Notes under the pieces: model-generated | Databases searched by the model: none | The model's input: only the letters and a program-made list of their open reading frames with translations | What the model was told of the DNA's origin: nothing | Origin: DTU052 sp050951725 | GTDB lineage: Bacteria > Bacillota > Syntrophomonadia > Syntrophomonadales > DTU052 | Assembly: GCA_050951725.1 (NCBI GenBank) | Contig: JBMNJO010000012.1 | Span: forward strand, 549,468 to 613,467 | DNA: 64,000 nt | Reading direction: 5' to 3' | Program-made: the position numbers and the translations under genes | Shown: positions 25,293 through 35,108 of the stretch, in pieces | Numbering within the stretch: position 1 is the first letter of the stretch | Layout of the letters: each line of letters begins with the position of its first letter

Positions 25293-26483
25293 ATGACGCG
25301 CAGACTGTTTACGTCAGAATCGGTAACTGAGGGCCATCCCGACAAGATCGCCGATCAGATCTCGGATGCCGTTCTGGATGCGATTATGGCCGAAGACCCG
25401 CAGTGCAGGGTTGCAGCTGAAACCCTTGTAACTACAGGATTGGTGGTGGTCACCGGAGAAATAACTACCCGGTGTTACATAGAGATACCGCATCTGGTTC
25501 GGGAAACGATCAGAGAGATTGGCTATACCAGGGCCAAGTTCGGTTTTGACTGTGACACCTGTGCGGTAGTCACTTCAATTGACGAACAGTCACCAGATAT
25601 TGCTCTCGGGGTCAACCGTGCTCTGGAGGTCAAGACCGGCGAGATGTCGGAAACAGAAATTGAGGCCCTGGGGGCAGGGGACCAGGGAATGATGTTTGGA
25701 TATGCGACCGATGAGACTGAAGAACTAATGCCTATGCCGATCCTTTTTGCTCATCGCCTGGCTATGCGCTTGACTCAGGTTCGCAAGAATCGTATGTTAT
25801 CCTATCTGCGTCCGGACGGTAAAACCCAGGTTACGGTCGAATATGATGGTGACAAGCCGGTAAGGGTTGACACCATCGTAGTTTCCGCCCAGCATAGGCC
25901 GGATATTCCACTCGAACATATCCGTCATGAAATAGTTGAGCAGGTGATCAAACAGGTTATACCCGAGGAAATGCTGGACAGCAAAACCCGATTTTTCGTA
26001 AATCCCACGGGAAGATTTGTAGTTGGAGGCCCACAGGGGGATGCCGGACTGACCGGCCGAAAAATAATCGTTGATACCTACGGCGGCATGGCCCGACATG
26101 GCGGAGGAGCCTTTTCCGGCAAAGATCCGACCAAGGTGGACCGTTCAGCGGCTTATGCGGCCAGATACGTGGCCAAGAACATTGTGGCTGCCGGCCTCGC
26201 CAGGAGGTGCGAAATACAGCTGGCCTACGCGATCGGAGTAGCCAAGCCGGTTTCCATCATGGTGGATACCTTTGGCACTGGAGTCATAGAGAACGAGGCC
26301 ATTGCCAGGTTGGTTGAAACCCATTTTGACCTGAGGCCAGCCGCTATTATAAGAGACTTAAAACTACGTCGCCCCATCTTCAGGAAGACAGCCGCCTATG
26401 GACACTTTGGACGGCAGGATCCGGACTTTACCTGGGAAATAACTGATAAAGCCGAGGCCTTGCGCCAGGCTGCTTCCAGATAA
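25293..26483 (+). CDS. metK: S-adenosylmethionine synthetase
   Basis: A 396-residue enzyme making SAM from methionine and ATP. The ATP motif EGHPDKIADQISDAVLDA is near residue 11, GAGDQGMMFGYA near 126, and GGGAFSGKDPTKVDRSAAY near 270; all are standard. AAGGAGATGA precedes the ATG. The 86 bp upstream show no SAM riboswitch. Its own terminator follows, and its place between coaBC and priA is not the common Bacillus order. Confidence 0.97.
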   Translation: MTRRLFTSESVTEGHPDKIADQISDAVLDAIMAEDPQCRVAAETLVTTGLVVVTGEITTRCYIEIPHLVRETIREIGYTRAKFGFDCDTCAVVTSIDEQSPDIALGVNRALEVKTGEMSETEIEALGAGDQGMMFGYATDETEELMPMPILFAHRLAMRLTQVRKNRMLSYLRPDGKTQVTVEYDGDKPVRVDTIVVSAQHRPDIPLEHIRHEIVEQVIKQVIPEEMLDSKTRFFVNPTGRFVVGGPQGDAGLTGRKIIVDTYGGMARHGGGAFSGKDPTKVDRSAAYAARYVAKNIVAAGLARRCEIQLAYAIGVAKPVSIMVDTFGTGVIENEAIARLVETHFDLRPAAIIRDLKLRRPIFRKTAAYGHFGRQDPDFTWEITDKAEALRQAASR

Positions 26484-26520
26484 CTTGACTACCATGTTGA
26501 ATTGCATCAGTATAAACACC

Positions 26521-26548
26521 AAAAGGCGGGGCATTACCCGCCTTTGTT
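26521..26548 (+). terminator. Rho-independent terminator after metK
   Basis: A 9-bp stem AAAGGCGGG/CCCGCCTTT with loop GCATTA. The 3' T-run is short (the stem's own TTT plus GTTAA). Confidence 0.75.
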
Positions 26549-26566
26549 AACATAATATGGGAAGGT

Positions 26567-26641
26567 GATCCCTCTGCGAAAAGTCATAATTCGCAAGTTT
26601 GAATTTATAAATATTCGTCGTTCGCCTTCGCAGGAGAATCA
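26567..26641. repeat. Internally deleted copy of the inverted-repeat element (75 bp)
   Basis: The left end TGATCCCTCTGCGAAAAG with TTTGAATTTATAAATATTCGTCG is followed directly by the right tip CTTCGCAGGAGAATCA. The interior and most of the right arm seen in copies A and B are missing. It lies just before priA. Confidence 0.72.
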
Positions 26642-26676
26642 AAGATGCGTAGCCATAACTTAAAGGAGCGTTATTC

Positions 26677-29013
26677 GTGCGCATTCAAGTGATGGTTGAA
26701 ATCCCCCACCGTGAATCCTTTTTTACATACCAGGTACCCCCGCCATTACAGGACAAGGTCTTACCCGGTAAAAGGGTGTTGGTTCCCCTGGGGAATCAAG
26801 TGACCCGGGGCTTTGTTTTCGAGATCGAGCCGGGTGGCGATATAAGCGATCTAAAACCGGTTCTGGACGTCCTGGATGAGGAGCCAATCCTTAATCCGGA
26901 GATGCTGGCCCTGGCCTGCTGGGTGGCGGAGTATTACATGGCACCGTTAAGCAGAGTTGTTAAGGCTATGTTCCCGTCTGCTCTCGATGATCCCAGCAAG
27001 GAGGTATTGGTCCCGGGCGATTCTGCGGAAAAAGACCTGCTGCCGCCGGAATGGCATGAGAAATGGGGGCGTTCCTGGAAGGATACAGACCTTTCTCCGG
27101 GGGAACTGGTGGAGCTCTTTCAGAATGGTCAGGTCAGGGTGAAAGTGGCTCAAAACGAGGACTCCTATCCGAGCGCGGTTCAATATGCCCTGTCTCCTGA
27201 GGTGTCTGACGAAACAATAACCCGAACCGGAAAAAGAGCTCCGCGTCAGGCCAGGGCCCTGCAGTATTTTAAAGAGAGGAAAGACCCGGTTCCCGAACGG
27301 CAAGCAGTGGAAGCAGTTGGCCAATCGGTTTTACAAAGGTTGGTGGCCAAGGGCCTTATAATGAGACAGGATGTCGTACCGGGATTGCATCAGGACCCTC
27401 TGCCCAATCAGGAACAGGCTCAGGCTATTGAAAGGATATCAACCGCATTAAACAAAGAAGAGAATAAGGTATTCTTGCTGTTTGGAGTCACTGGCAGCGG
27501 GAAAACGGAGGTTTACCTAAAAGCTGTGGAACAGGCGCGCCGGAAAGGAAAGCAATCGCTGGTCCTGATCCCCGAAATCGGACTTACTCAACAGATTACG
27601 AGCATTTTTGAACAACGACTGGGACCACGGGTGAGTGTTCTTCACAGCAGGCTGACCGATTCAGAACGGGTTCTGGAATGGCTCCGAACCCGGCGGGGTG
27701 AAGCAGATGTGGTGGTGGGGGCGCGGTCGGCAGTTTTTGCCCCTTTCAGAAATCTGGGTCTCATCATAATTGACGAAGAACAAGAGCCGTCATTTCGCCA
27801 GGATGAGACACCCCGTTACCACGCCCGGGAAGTGGCCATAAAGAGGTCCGAGCTTAATAATGCAGTGGTGATTCTGGGCAGTGCGACCCCATCGCTGGAA
27901 AGTTTCTACCGCGCGCAGACTGGTGAATATGATTTATTAAGGTTGAATCACAAGATAGCTCCCACTGGGCAGCGTTCAATCAAGATAGTTGACATAAAAA
28001 GGCATTACCGCTCTGGGAATCAGGTTACTTCGCCGGAGCTCTTGGATGGACTGCGGGAGTGTTTGCATGATGGCGATCAGGCAATCATCTTTATTAACCG
28101 GCGAGGTTACTCAACGACGGTGCTATGCCCCAATTGTGGTCTTATCCTGACTTGTGGTTCCTGTGAGGTAGCTCTCAATTATCATCGCGATATTAACCGG
28201 GTGGTATGCCATTACTGTGGCCGGGAACAGACTGTACCCAGCCAATGCCCCCGCTGCAGGAACAGTCGCCTGCGGTTTATGGGTACCGGAAGCCAAAAGG
28301 TAGAAGAGGAATTGCGAAACCTGCTGCCGGAAGCGAGGGTTATACGAATGGATACGGATAGTACCCGCGGCAGGGGTGATCACCGGCAGATTATCAATAG
28401 TATTCGGGATCAGAGTGTCGATATAGCAGTAGGGACCCAGATGATAGCCAAAGGCTTTGATTTCCCGGGGGTGGCCCTGGTTGGTGTTATAAATGCCGAC
28501 CCCTTGTTGGGACTGCCGGATTTCAGGGCCCGGGAACGGGCTTTTCAGCTGTTGGTGCAGGTTACAGGCCGTGCCGGACGCGGGGCGTCAAAAGGACGGG
28601 CGGTAATTCAAACTGTTGAGCCAGAGGCGTCGTTCTTCCAACTGGTGCGCGATGAGGATTTCGAGGGTTTTTACCAGGAGGAAATCGCCTACCGGATGGC
28701 CCTGGGCTACCCCCCGTTTTCTCATCTGATAAAACTCCTGTTTTCGGGAACGATGGAGGCAATGGTAAGAGAGGAAGCTGAGTTTGCACGGGCGCTGATT
28801 GAAGAGATGACAGGAGAGTTGGGAGAGGACATCGATGTTCTGGGACCGGCTCCCTGTATCCGTCCCAAGATTAAGAACCGTTACCGGTATCAAATGATAT
28901 TAAAGAGTCCTTCGCTGGATTTAATGAGAGGCATAACTCGGTATATAATAGATAGGAGATTACCTCCGCGGGTCAGGCTGGATGTCGATGTCGACCCGCT
29001 GATAATGATCTAG
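26677..29013 (+). CDS. priA: Primosomal replication restart helicase PriA
   Basis: A 778-residue 3'-5' DNA helicase that reloads the replisome at stalled forks. The N-terminal fork-binding domain (VPLGNQVTRGFVFE) precedes Walker A GVTGSGKTEVYLKA near residue 270 and the Walker B IIDEEQEPSFRQDE near 365. The zinc region has CPNCG, CGSC, CHYC and CPRC pairs (about residues 483-530), then the helicase C domain. The GTG start lies 8 bp after AAAGGAG. Confidence 0.96.
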   Translation: MRIQVMVEIPHRESFFTYQVPPPLQDKVLPGKRVLVPLGNQVTRGFVFEIEPGGDISDLKPVLDVLDEEPILNPEMLALACWVAEYYMAPLSRVVKAMFPSALDDPSKEVLVPGDSAEKDLLPPEWHEKWGRSWKDTDLSPGELVELFQNGQVRVKVAQNEDSYPSAVQYALSPEVSDETITRTGKRAPRQARALQYFKERKDPVPERQAVEAVGQSVLQRLVAKGLIMRQDVVPGLHQDPLPNQEQAQAIERISTALNKEENKVFLLFGVTGSGKTEVYLKAVEQARRKGKQSLVLIPEIGLTQQITSIFEQRLGPRVSVLHSRLTDSERVLEWLRTRRGEADVVVGARSAVFAPFRNLGLIIIDEEQEPSFRQDETPRYHAREVAIKRSELNNAVVILGSATPSLESFYRAQTGEYDLLRLNHKIAPTGQRSIKIVDIKRHYRSGNQVTSPELLDGLRECLHDGDQAIIFINRRGYSTTVLCPNCGLILTCGSCEVALNYHRDINRVVCHYCGREQTVPSQCPRCRNSRLRFMGTGSQKVEEELRNLLPEARVIRMDTDSTRGRGDHRQIINSIRDQSVDIAVGTQMIAKGFDFPGVALVGVINADPLLGLPDFRARERAFQLLVQVTGRAGRGASKGRAVIQTVEPEASFFQLVRDEDFEGFYQEEIAYRMALGYPPFSHLIKLLFSGTMEAMVREEAEFARALIEEMTGELGEDIDVLGPAPCIRPKIKNRYRYQMILKSPSLDLMRGITRYIIDRRLPPRVRLDVDVDPLIMI

Positions 29014-29033
29014 TCTTAAGCTAGGAGGATATA

Positions 29034-29492
29034 ATGGCCGTATATAAGGTGGTTCTAATGGGTGACCCGGTATTGAGGGAAAAGGCCAAGCCGGTCAGAG
29101 AGATCAACGACTCCGTATTGCGACTGCTGGATAACCTTCGTGATACCATGTACGAATATGATGGGGTCGGTTTGGCAGCACCGCAGATAGGTATATCAAA
29201 GCGGGTTATCGTTATTGATAATGGTGAGCAATACTACGAACTCATAAATCCTGAAATAATAAGATCACAGGGTCAGGAAAAGGCGATTGAAGGGTGTTTG
29301 AGCATACCCAATCTGAATGGGAAGGTAAAACGGGCTGCCCGGGTGGTTGTCAAAGGATTGAACCGGCAGGGTGAAGAGCAGCTGATCGAAGCCAGCGGGC
29401 TGCTGGCCCGGGCTCTACAGCATGAAATCGACCATCTGGAAGGTATCCTTTTTGTGGACCGGGCAGAGTGGGTTGGCAGAAAGGAGCAGTAA
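29034..29492 (+). CDS. def: Peptide deformylase
   Basis: A 152-residue metalloenzyme removing formyl groups from nascent proteins. The three motifs are GVGLAAPQIG (near 42), EGCLSIP (near 86) and QHEIDHLEG (near 128). AGGAGG sits before the ATG. It abuts fmt with no gap, the classic priA-def-fmt order. Confidence 0.97.
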   Translation: MAVYKVVLMGDPVLREKAKPVREINDSVLRLLDNLRDTMYEYDGVGLAAPQIGISKRVIVIDNGEQYYELINPEIIRSQGQEKAIEGCLSIPNLNGKVKRAARVVVKGLNRQGEEQLIEASGLLARALQHEIDHLEGILFVDRAEWVGRKEQ

Positions 29493-30425
29493 ATGCGGCT
29501 GGTTTTTATGGGAACTGCTGAGTTTGCAGTACCCTCACTGCAGAACTTAATACTCTCGGGACATGATATTCCTCTGGTGGTTACCCAGCCTGACCGGCCC
29601 GCTGGAAGAGGCAAGAGGCTTACGCCGACTCCAGTTAAGGTGCTGGCCGATGAGTATGGTTTAACAGTTATCCAGCCGGAATCGATTCGTACTCCTGATT
29701 TTGAACGGATAATTAAGGACCTGAACCCTGAGGTTATCGTGGTTGTGGCCTATGGCAAGATCCTGCCGGAAAACATCCTGAATCTTCCGCTGCGGGGCTG
29801 TATAAATGTTCACGGTTCAATCCTGCCGGCCTACCGGGGCGCTGCTCCTGTACAAAGAGCCATAATGGCGGGGGAAAAGACGGTCGGGGTTTCTACCATG
29901 TACATGGATAAGTCCATGGATACCGGTGATGTGATCCTGCAGCAGACGATTGAGCTTGATGGGGATGAGGATTATGGAGAGACGATTCTACGACTCTCCA
30001 GGGTAGGAGCAGATCTGCTCCTTGAAACCCTGGAACAGATCGAGTGGGGTATTAATCCCCGTAAACCTCAGGATAACGCCCATGCTACCTATGCTCCTCC
30101 TTTGACAGCTGAGGACGAACTGATAAAATGGGAGATGAACAGCCAGAATATTAAAAATCAAATTCGGGGTTTATCCCCGGATCCGGGTGCGTATACCCGG
30201 CTGAATGGAGACAAACTCAAGATATTTAAGGCTCAGACGGTGGAAAATGTATCCGGGCTGCCCGGGGAGGTTATCAGTATTGTCCCTCATCAGGGATTTG
30301 TAGTCGGAACCGGCCGGGGCGGACTGCTGGTACTTGAGGTTCAAAAAGCAGGAAAAAGAAGGATTTCTGCTGCTGATTTCTTAAAGGGCAGTAAACTGCG
30401 GGAAGGTGATCGGTTGGGCAGGTGA
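29493..30425 (+). CDS. fmt: Methionyl-tRNA formyltransferase
   Basis: A 310-residue enzyme that formylates initiator Met-tRNA using 10-formyltetrahydrofolate. The signature NVHGSILPAYRGAAPVQ lies near residues 107-123, including the catalytic Asn and His, followed by the C-terminal OB-fold domain. It begins at the base following the def stop. Confidence 0.96.
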   Translation: MRLVFMGTAEFAVPSLQNLILSGHDIPLVVTQPDRPAGRGKRLTPTPVKVLADEYGLTVIQPESIRTPDFERIIKDLNPEVIVVVAYGKILPENILNLPLRGCINVHGSILPAYRGAAPVQRAIMAGEKTVGVSTMYMDKSMDTGDVILQQTIELDGDEDYGETILRLSRVGADLLLETLEQIEWGINPRKPQDNAHATYAPPLTAEDELIKWEMNSQNIKNQIRGLSPDPGAYTRLNGDKLKIFKAQTVENVSGLPGEVISIVPHQGFVVGTGRGGLLVLEVQKAGKRRISAADFLKGSKLREGDRLGR

Positions 30426-30431
30426 TATGGA

Positions 30432-31184
30432 ATGAATAACCACAAAAGGCTGTACATAGGACTGTTATTCGCCAGTCTCACGGTGATTGCACTGCTTTTT
30501 TTGGGCGTGTATAACCTTATTCGTTTTCAGGATTACCCCCTGTTTCGTGGCATAACTATTGGGCTGGCAAGTATCTTTTTAATAGGATTTTTCCTGGTCG
30601 CCGCCGGTGCCACAGCCATTGTTGTTACCATTATCAGGGCGAAAAACATCCCATCATTTGAAGGCTGTATACGTATTGCCACAACATTCTTATTCCCTAT
30701 CGCAGTACGCATCGGACGGCTGTTTGGGATAACCAAGGAACGGATATGGGCTTCTTTCATAGAGGTTAACAACTATCTGGTCAGGACCCACCGGAACCTG
30801 GCTATCAAAGGCCGTGTAGTTATACTGGCGCCCCACTGTCTGCAGGAATCCAATTGTCCAGTCAAGATCACTACTGATATAAATAATTGCAGGCGCTGCG
30901 GCAAATGTGATATCTGTGGACTGCTGGAACTGGCGGACAAATATAGAGTTATCTTAAGGGTAGCGACCGGGGGCACACTGGCCCGGAAGATTATTGGTGA
31001 GACCCGTCCCCGGGGAGTGATAGCCATAGCATGTGAGAGGGACCTTTCTTCAGGGATTCAGGATTCTAATCCACTGCCGGTTATGGGGGTTCTGAACCGA
31101 CGTCCGTATGGCCCCTGTCATGATACCAAGGTGGATCTTAATCGGGTGGAAGACGCCCTGGTTACTATGCTTAAAGGAGGTTGA
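30432..31184 (+). CDS. DUF116 domain-containing membrane protein
   Basis: A 250-residue protein with two hydrophobic N-terminal segments (about residues 9-29 and 40-72) and a cytoplasmic DUF116 domain rich in cysteines: PHCLQESNCPVKI, NCRRCGKCDICG and later ACERDL and GPCHDTKVDL. The cysteine pattern suggests metal or Fe-S binding. Function unknown. The location after fmt is conserved in Clostridia. Its 3' end overlaps the region preceding the next gene. Confidence 0.9.
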   Translation: MNNHKRLYIGLLFASLTVIALLFLGVYNLIRFQDYPLFRGITIGLASIFLIGFFLVAAGATAIVVTIIRAKNIPSFEGCIRIATTFLFPIAVRIGRLFGITKERIWASFIEVNNYLVRTHRNLAIKGRVVILAPHCLQESNCPVKITTDINNCRRCGKCDICGLLELADKYRVILRVATGGTLARKIIGETRPRGVIAIACERDLSSGIQDSNPLPVMGVLNRRPYGPCHDTKVDLNRVEDALVTMLKGG

Positions 31185-31189
31185 GGCTT

Positions 31190-31873
31190 TTGTTCTGGGA
31201 TCCGACATTAATCTTGCTTATACCGGCTTTGATACTGGCGGGTTGGGCTCAAATCAGGGTGCAGAGCACCTTTTCCAAATATTCCAAGGTGGTTTCCAGC
31301 CGGCGCATCACTGGTGCGGAATTGGCAGCCACGCTTTTGCGTCGCGGTGGTTTACATGGGGTGCGGATAGAAAGAGTTCCAGGGAATCTGACTGACCACT
31401 ACGACCCTCGTTCCAAAATACTAAGACTGTCAGACTCGGTCTATGATAACAACTCCGTAGCCGCCCTGGGGGTGGCAGCCCATGAGGTTGGGCATGCCTT
31501 CCAGCATGAGACTAATTATCTGCCTCTGGGAATCAGGAATGCCATCGTTCCAGTGGCAAGTTTTGCCTCATCGGCATCTTTTCCGTTAATTCTAATTGGA
31601 TTGCTGTTTGGCTTTCCCGATCTGGCGGTTATTGGTGTGCTGATATTCACGGCAGTGGTTGCATTTCAACTGATTACCCTGCCGGTAGAGTTTAACGCCT
31701 CCAGCCGGGCGGTGGCATTGCTGCACAGCGGCGGCCACATAACCAGTCAGGAGGTCCCCCTGGTGAAGAAGGTTCTGGGAGCTGCGGCCCTTACTTATGT
31801 GGCTGCTGCCCTGGTTTCTTTCCTGAACCTGGTGAGATTCCTGCTTATTCTGGGGGTGTTTGGCGACGAGTAA
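31190..31873 (+). CDS. Zinc metallopeptidase, YugP family membrane protein
   Basis: About 227 residues with hydrophobic segments at the N-terminus and in the C-terminal half. The zinc motif AAHEVGHAFQHE (HExxH type) is near residue 95, as in the YugP/DUF2268-like neutral zinc peptidase family of Firmicutes. A TTG at 31181 is directly against the AAAGGAGG site; the TTG at 31190 is 9-10 bp away and better, giving a start FWDPTLILLIPALIL. It overlaps rsmB by 14 bp. Confidence 0.85.
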   Translation: MFWDPTLILLIPALILAGWAQIRVQSTFSKYSKVVSSRRITGAELAATLLRRGGLHGVRIERVPGNLTDHYDPRSKILRLSDSVYDNNSVAALGVAAHEVGHAFQHETNYLPLGIRNAIVPVASFASSASFPLILIGLLFGFPDLAVIGVLIFTAVVAFQLITLPVEFNASSRAVALLHSGGHITSQEVPLVKKVLGAAALTYVAAALVSFLNLVRFLLILGVFGDE

Positions 31874-33245
31874 GGTTGTTGCCGGAAGTAAGGAGGTAAC
31901 CGCACGAGGCCTGGCGGTAAGAATCCTGCTTCGAGTATTTAATGACAATGCGTATGCCAACCTGGCCCTGGAACAGGCCTTGAAACACTGTTCCCTGTCA
32001 GATCGAGATCGAGGACTGGTAACTGAACTGGTCAATGGAACAATTCGCATGAAAAAGCACCTGGACTGGGTGCTTGATCTTTTTTTGAATAGGAACCAGC
32101 GGAAGCTCAGGAGTAAGGTGTATGTAATACTCATACTATCACTCTATCAACTGCTTTTTCTGGAACGGGTACCGGCATATGCCATAATTAACGAAGCCGT
32201 GGACATGACCCGCACTGAAGGGAAAGGTATTTCCGGACTGGTTAACGGATTGCTGCGCAACGTGGAACGTAACAAACACCAGATAAGGTATCCCGATCCA
32301 TCCAGTGACATGGTCTCATACCTGGCGGTTTTTTATTCCCATCCGGAGTGGCTGGTGACCAGGTGGCTTGATCGCTACGGTTATGAGGATACTTGCCGGC
32401 TGCTGGCCTTTAACAACCAGGCACCGCCGTTGACAGTGCGTGCTAACCGGATGAAAAATGGGGCCCTGGAATTGAAAACAATCCTGGAAGAAGAAGGGGT
32501 CAAGGTCCGGGAAGGGATCATATCCCAAACCAGCCTGGTAATTGATGACCTGCCGGTGCCTCTTTTCCGACTGCCATCCTATCGCCAGGGCAGGTTTTAT
32601 GTGCAAGGCGAATCCACCATGCTGATTCCCTTGAGTCTTTCACCTCAACCTGGCACGACAGTCTATGATTTCTGTTGTGGGGTGGGCGGCAAGACGACCC
32701 ATCTGGCAGAGATAATGAATGACCGCGGCAGGATTATGGCCTTTGACCTCTATCAGCATAAACTTGATCTCTTGGAGACCAATTGCCAGCGGTTGGGGAT
32801 CAATATTGTGGAAACCCGGGAAGGGGATTTGTTTAATTTGGTTAATGGTTTGGAAAAAGCGGATGCAGCTCTGCTGGATGCCCCCTGTTCCGGATTGGGT
32901 GTGTTGAGGAGCAGAGCCGACCTGCGCTGGCGTAAAAATGAAGCCGATATTGCGGCCATGTCAGACTTGCAAAGCCGGATGCTGGATCAGGTTGCCGAGA
33001 CCGTGCGATCCGGAGGCAGGCTGCTTTACAGCACCTGTTCGCTGGAACCGGAGGAGAATCAAGAGGTGGTTGAAGGGTTCATTGACCGCCACCCCGACTT
33101 TGAATTCCTGGATTTTGGCGAAGTTCTAAATAACAATCCCTGGTTAAATGTCGGTGACCGGCCTATGGCTAAAGGTCGCCTTAACATATTCCCGCCCCAC
33201 CACCAGGCTGATGGGATGTTCATATCGTTGATGAGGAGGAAGTAA
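31860..33245 (+). CDS. rsmB: 16S rRNA (cytosine-967-C5)-methyltransferase
   Basis: A 461-residue SAM-dependent RNA methyltransferase. An N-terminal NusB-like RNA-binding domain (about residues 10-140) precedes the Rossmann domain with CCGVGGKTTHLAEI near 270. The motif DAPCSGLGVLRSRADLRW near 340 and the catalytic cysteine in YSTCSLEPEENQ near 390 are both present. TTG start inside the end of the peptidase gene. Confidence 0.94.
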   Translation: MATSKVVAGSKEVTARGLAVRILLRVFNDNAYANLALEQALKHCSLSDRDRGLVTELVNGTIRMKKHLDWVLDLFLNRNQRKLRSKVYVILILSLYQLLFLERVPAYAIINEAVDMTRTEGKGISGLVNGLLRNVERNKHQIRYPDPSSDMVSYLAVFYSHPEWLVTRWLDRYGYEDTCRLLAFNNQAPPLTVRANRMKNGALELKTILEEEGVKVREGIISQTSLVIDDLPVPLFRLPSYRQGRFYVQGESTMLIPLSLSPQPGTTVYDFCCGVGGKTTHLAEIMNDRGRIMAFDLYQHKLDLLETNCQRLGINIVETREGDLFNLVNGLEKADAALLDAPCSGLGVLRSRADLRWRKNEADIAAMSDLQSRMLDQVAETVRSGGRLLYSTCSLEPEENQEVVEGFIDRHPDFEFLDFGEVLNNNPWLNVGDRPMAKGRLNIFPPHHQADGMFISLMRRK

Positions 33246-33246
33246 G

Positions 33247-34353
33247 GTGGAAAAGACGGAGCTTCTGGGCCTGAGTTTGGAAGAAGTGGAACAGGTCATG
33301 ACCACACTGGGCTTGCCTCGATTCCGCGCCCGTCAGGTATATCATTGGCTTTATAAACATCATGTTCATTCATTTTATCAGATGGACAATCTGCCAAAGG
33401 AACTCCGGTACTTTTTGGACAAGAAGACGTCGATAACTGTTCCCCGGGTGATAAAAGCCCGTGTTTCGCGGGATGGAACCCGCAAGTTCCTGCTGGAGCT
33501 GGGAGATAAAAAGCGAATTGAGACGGTGGCGATTCCACAATTCAGAGCCGACGGAAAAAAATACACCATCTGTGTCTCGAGTCAGGTAGGCTGTCCGGTC
33601 GGATGTAAATTCTGTGCTACCGGTCAGTCCGGGTTTGAGAGAGATCTGACGGCCCATGAAATTGTGGGCCAGGTAGTTGCCGTTGAGAGAGAGATCAAGC
33701 AGAGAGAAAAGCAGGCTCCAGGCGAGAGGTACCTGACCAATGTCGTTTTTATGGGTATGGGTGAGCCTCTGTTAAACCTTGATGCGGTATTGACGGCCAT
33801 CCGAATAATTAATGACGAACGTGCAATTGGCATCGGCCAACGGCACATTACTATCTCTACAGCCGGGTTTGTTCCCGGCATAAGAAAGCTTACGGAGTCC
33901 GGTTTGCAGGTTACCCTGGCGATCAGCCTGCATGCGACCACCAATGAAGTCCGTAATGGTATTATTCCCATGAATCGGAGGTACCCGCTGGAGAGCCTGA
34001 TGGAATCAATCTCCTCTTATATAGAAAAGACTGGACGCCGGGTTACATTTGAATACCTGCTGCTGGAGGGAATCAACTCTTCAGTCCAGGATGCAAAACG
34101 GCTGTCCAATATGATAAAACCCCTGCTGGCTAACATTAACCTGATTCCATACAACAGAACCGATGGAGTTCATTATCGCAGACCTGATCAATTTACAATA
34201 GACCGTTTCTTGTCCTGTTTGATCAGGGAAGGAGTAAATGTCACTCTGAGGGAAGAGATGGGTGGGGATATCGAAGCTGCCTGTGGTCAGCTTAGGAGCC
34301 GGGTAGCCGCTGCTGGACGCAAGCAGGAAATCGGAGCCGCAGACTCGAATTAA
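33247..34353 (+). CDS. rlmN: 23S rRNA (adenine-2503-C2)-methyltransferase RlmN
   Basis: A 368-residue radical SAM enzyme that methylates C2 of A2503 in 23S rRNA and often A37 of tRNAs. The Fe-S motif CPVGCKFC (CxxxCxxC) is near residue 115 and the C-terminal methylated cysteine lies in GGDIEAACGQLR near 343. GTG start following GGAGGAAG. Confidence 0.97.
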   Translation: MEKTELLGLSLEEVEQVMTTLGLPRFRARQVYHWLYKHHVHSFYQMDNLPKELRYFLDKKTSITVPRVIKARVSRDGTRKFLLELGDKKRIETVAIPQFRADGKKYTICVSSQVGCPVGCKFCATGQSGFERDLTAHEIVGQVVAVEREIKQREKQAPGERYLTNVVFMGMGEPLLNLDAVLTAIRIINDERAIGIGQRHITISTAGFVPGIRKLTESGLQVTLAISLHATTNEVRNGIIPMNRRYPLESLMESISSYIEKTGRRVTFEYLLLEGINSSVQDAKRLSNMIKPLLANINLIPYNRTDGVHYRRPDQFTIDRFLSCLIREGVNVTLREEMGGDIEAACGQLRSRVAAAGRKQEIGAADSN

Positions 34354-34383
34354 AGAGAATCTTAAAAGTTTGGGGTGCCAATT

Positions 34384-35094
34384 ATGAAGGCAGCAGTTTT
34401 GTCTAATATAGGGAAAGTCAGGAGACAAAACCAGGACCGCTTCCTCGTCGACCAGAACCGGGGATTGTTTGTCGTATGCGACGGTATGGGAGGTCATAAA
34501 GCCGGAGAGGTAGCAGCCCAGATGGCAATTGATATTATTCATGGGGATCTGGATGAGCTGGATAATCAACATCCCCTTACTTTTCTGACCACTTCTATAA
34601 AAAAAGCTAATCAGAGTATCTTATTAAGGGGACGTCAGCTTGAGGAGTGCTCAGATATGGGAACGACCATTACCGCAGCCATTGTTAGAAACATGATGCT
34701 GTATACTGCACATATCGGAGACAGCAGTCTTTTTGTGATTCATCCTGAAGGGGTGGAAAAGGTTACTCAGGATCATACACTGGCGGAAGAGATGATGCGG
34801 GAAGGAATACTAAATGATAAAGAGTCCAGCGCTAACCGGTATCGACATATATTGACCAGGGCCCTGGGGGTTGAAGAGTCGGTAGAGATAGATTGTTATA
34901 CGAATAAGCTTAACCCGGGGGACCGCCTTTTTATGGCTACCGACGGGGTTACGGACCTTATAGGGCCTTCGGAAGTCTGGGAGACAGTTAACCGGGAACC
35001 TGATCTTGATCAGGCCTTGCACAGACTGCTCCAGCTCGCGTTGGAGCGGGGCGGACATGATAATGTTACTATGATTCTTATAGCCTTACCTTAG
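34384..35094 (+). CDS. stp: PP2C-family Ser/Thr protein phosphatase
   Basis: About 236 residues. It reverses phosphorylation by the adjacent PrkC kinase. The metal-binding motifs VRRQNQDRFLVD, VCDGMGGHKAGEVA, HIGDSSLF and ATDGVTDLI are all in place, as is the late GGHDNVT. An in-frame GTG at 34375 is possible, but the ATG at 34384 is correctly spaced from GGGGTG. It is 14 bp before prkC, and AGGAGG lies between them. Confidence 0.95.
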   Translation: MKAAVLSNIGKVRRQNQDRFLVDQNRGLFVVCDGMGGHKAGEVAAQMAIDIIHGDLDELDNQHPLTFLTTSIKKANQSILLRGRQLEECSDMGTTITAAIVRNMMLYTAHIGDSSLFVIHPEGVEKVTQDHTLAEEMMREGILNDKESSANRYRHILTRALGVEESVEIDCYTNKLNPGDRLFMATDGVTDLIGPSEVWETVNREPDLDQALHRLLQLALERGGHDNVTMILIALP

Positions 35095-35108
35095 GAGGAT
35101 TAGGGGAA

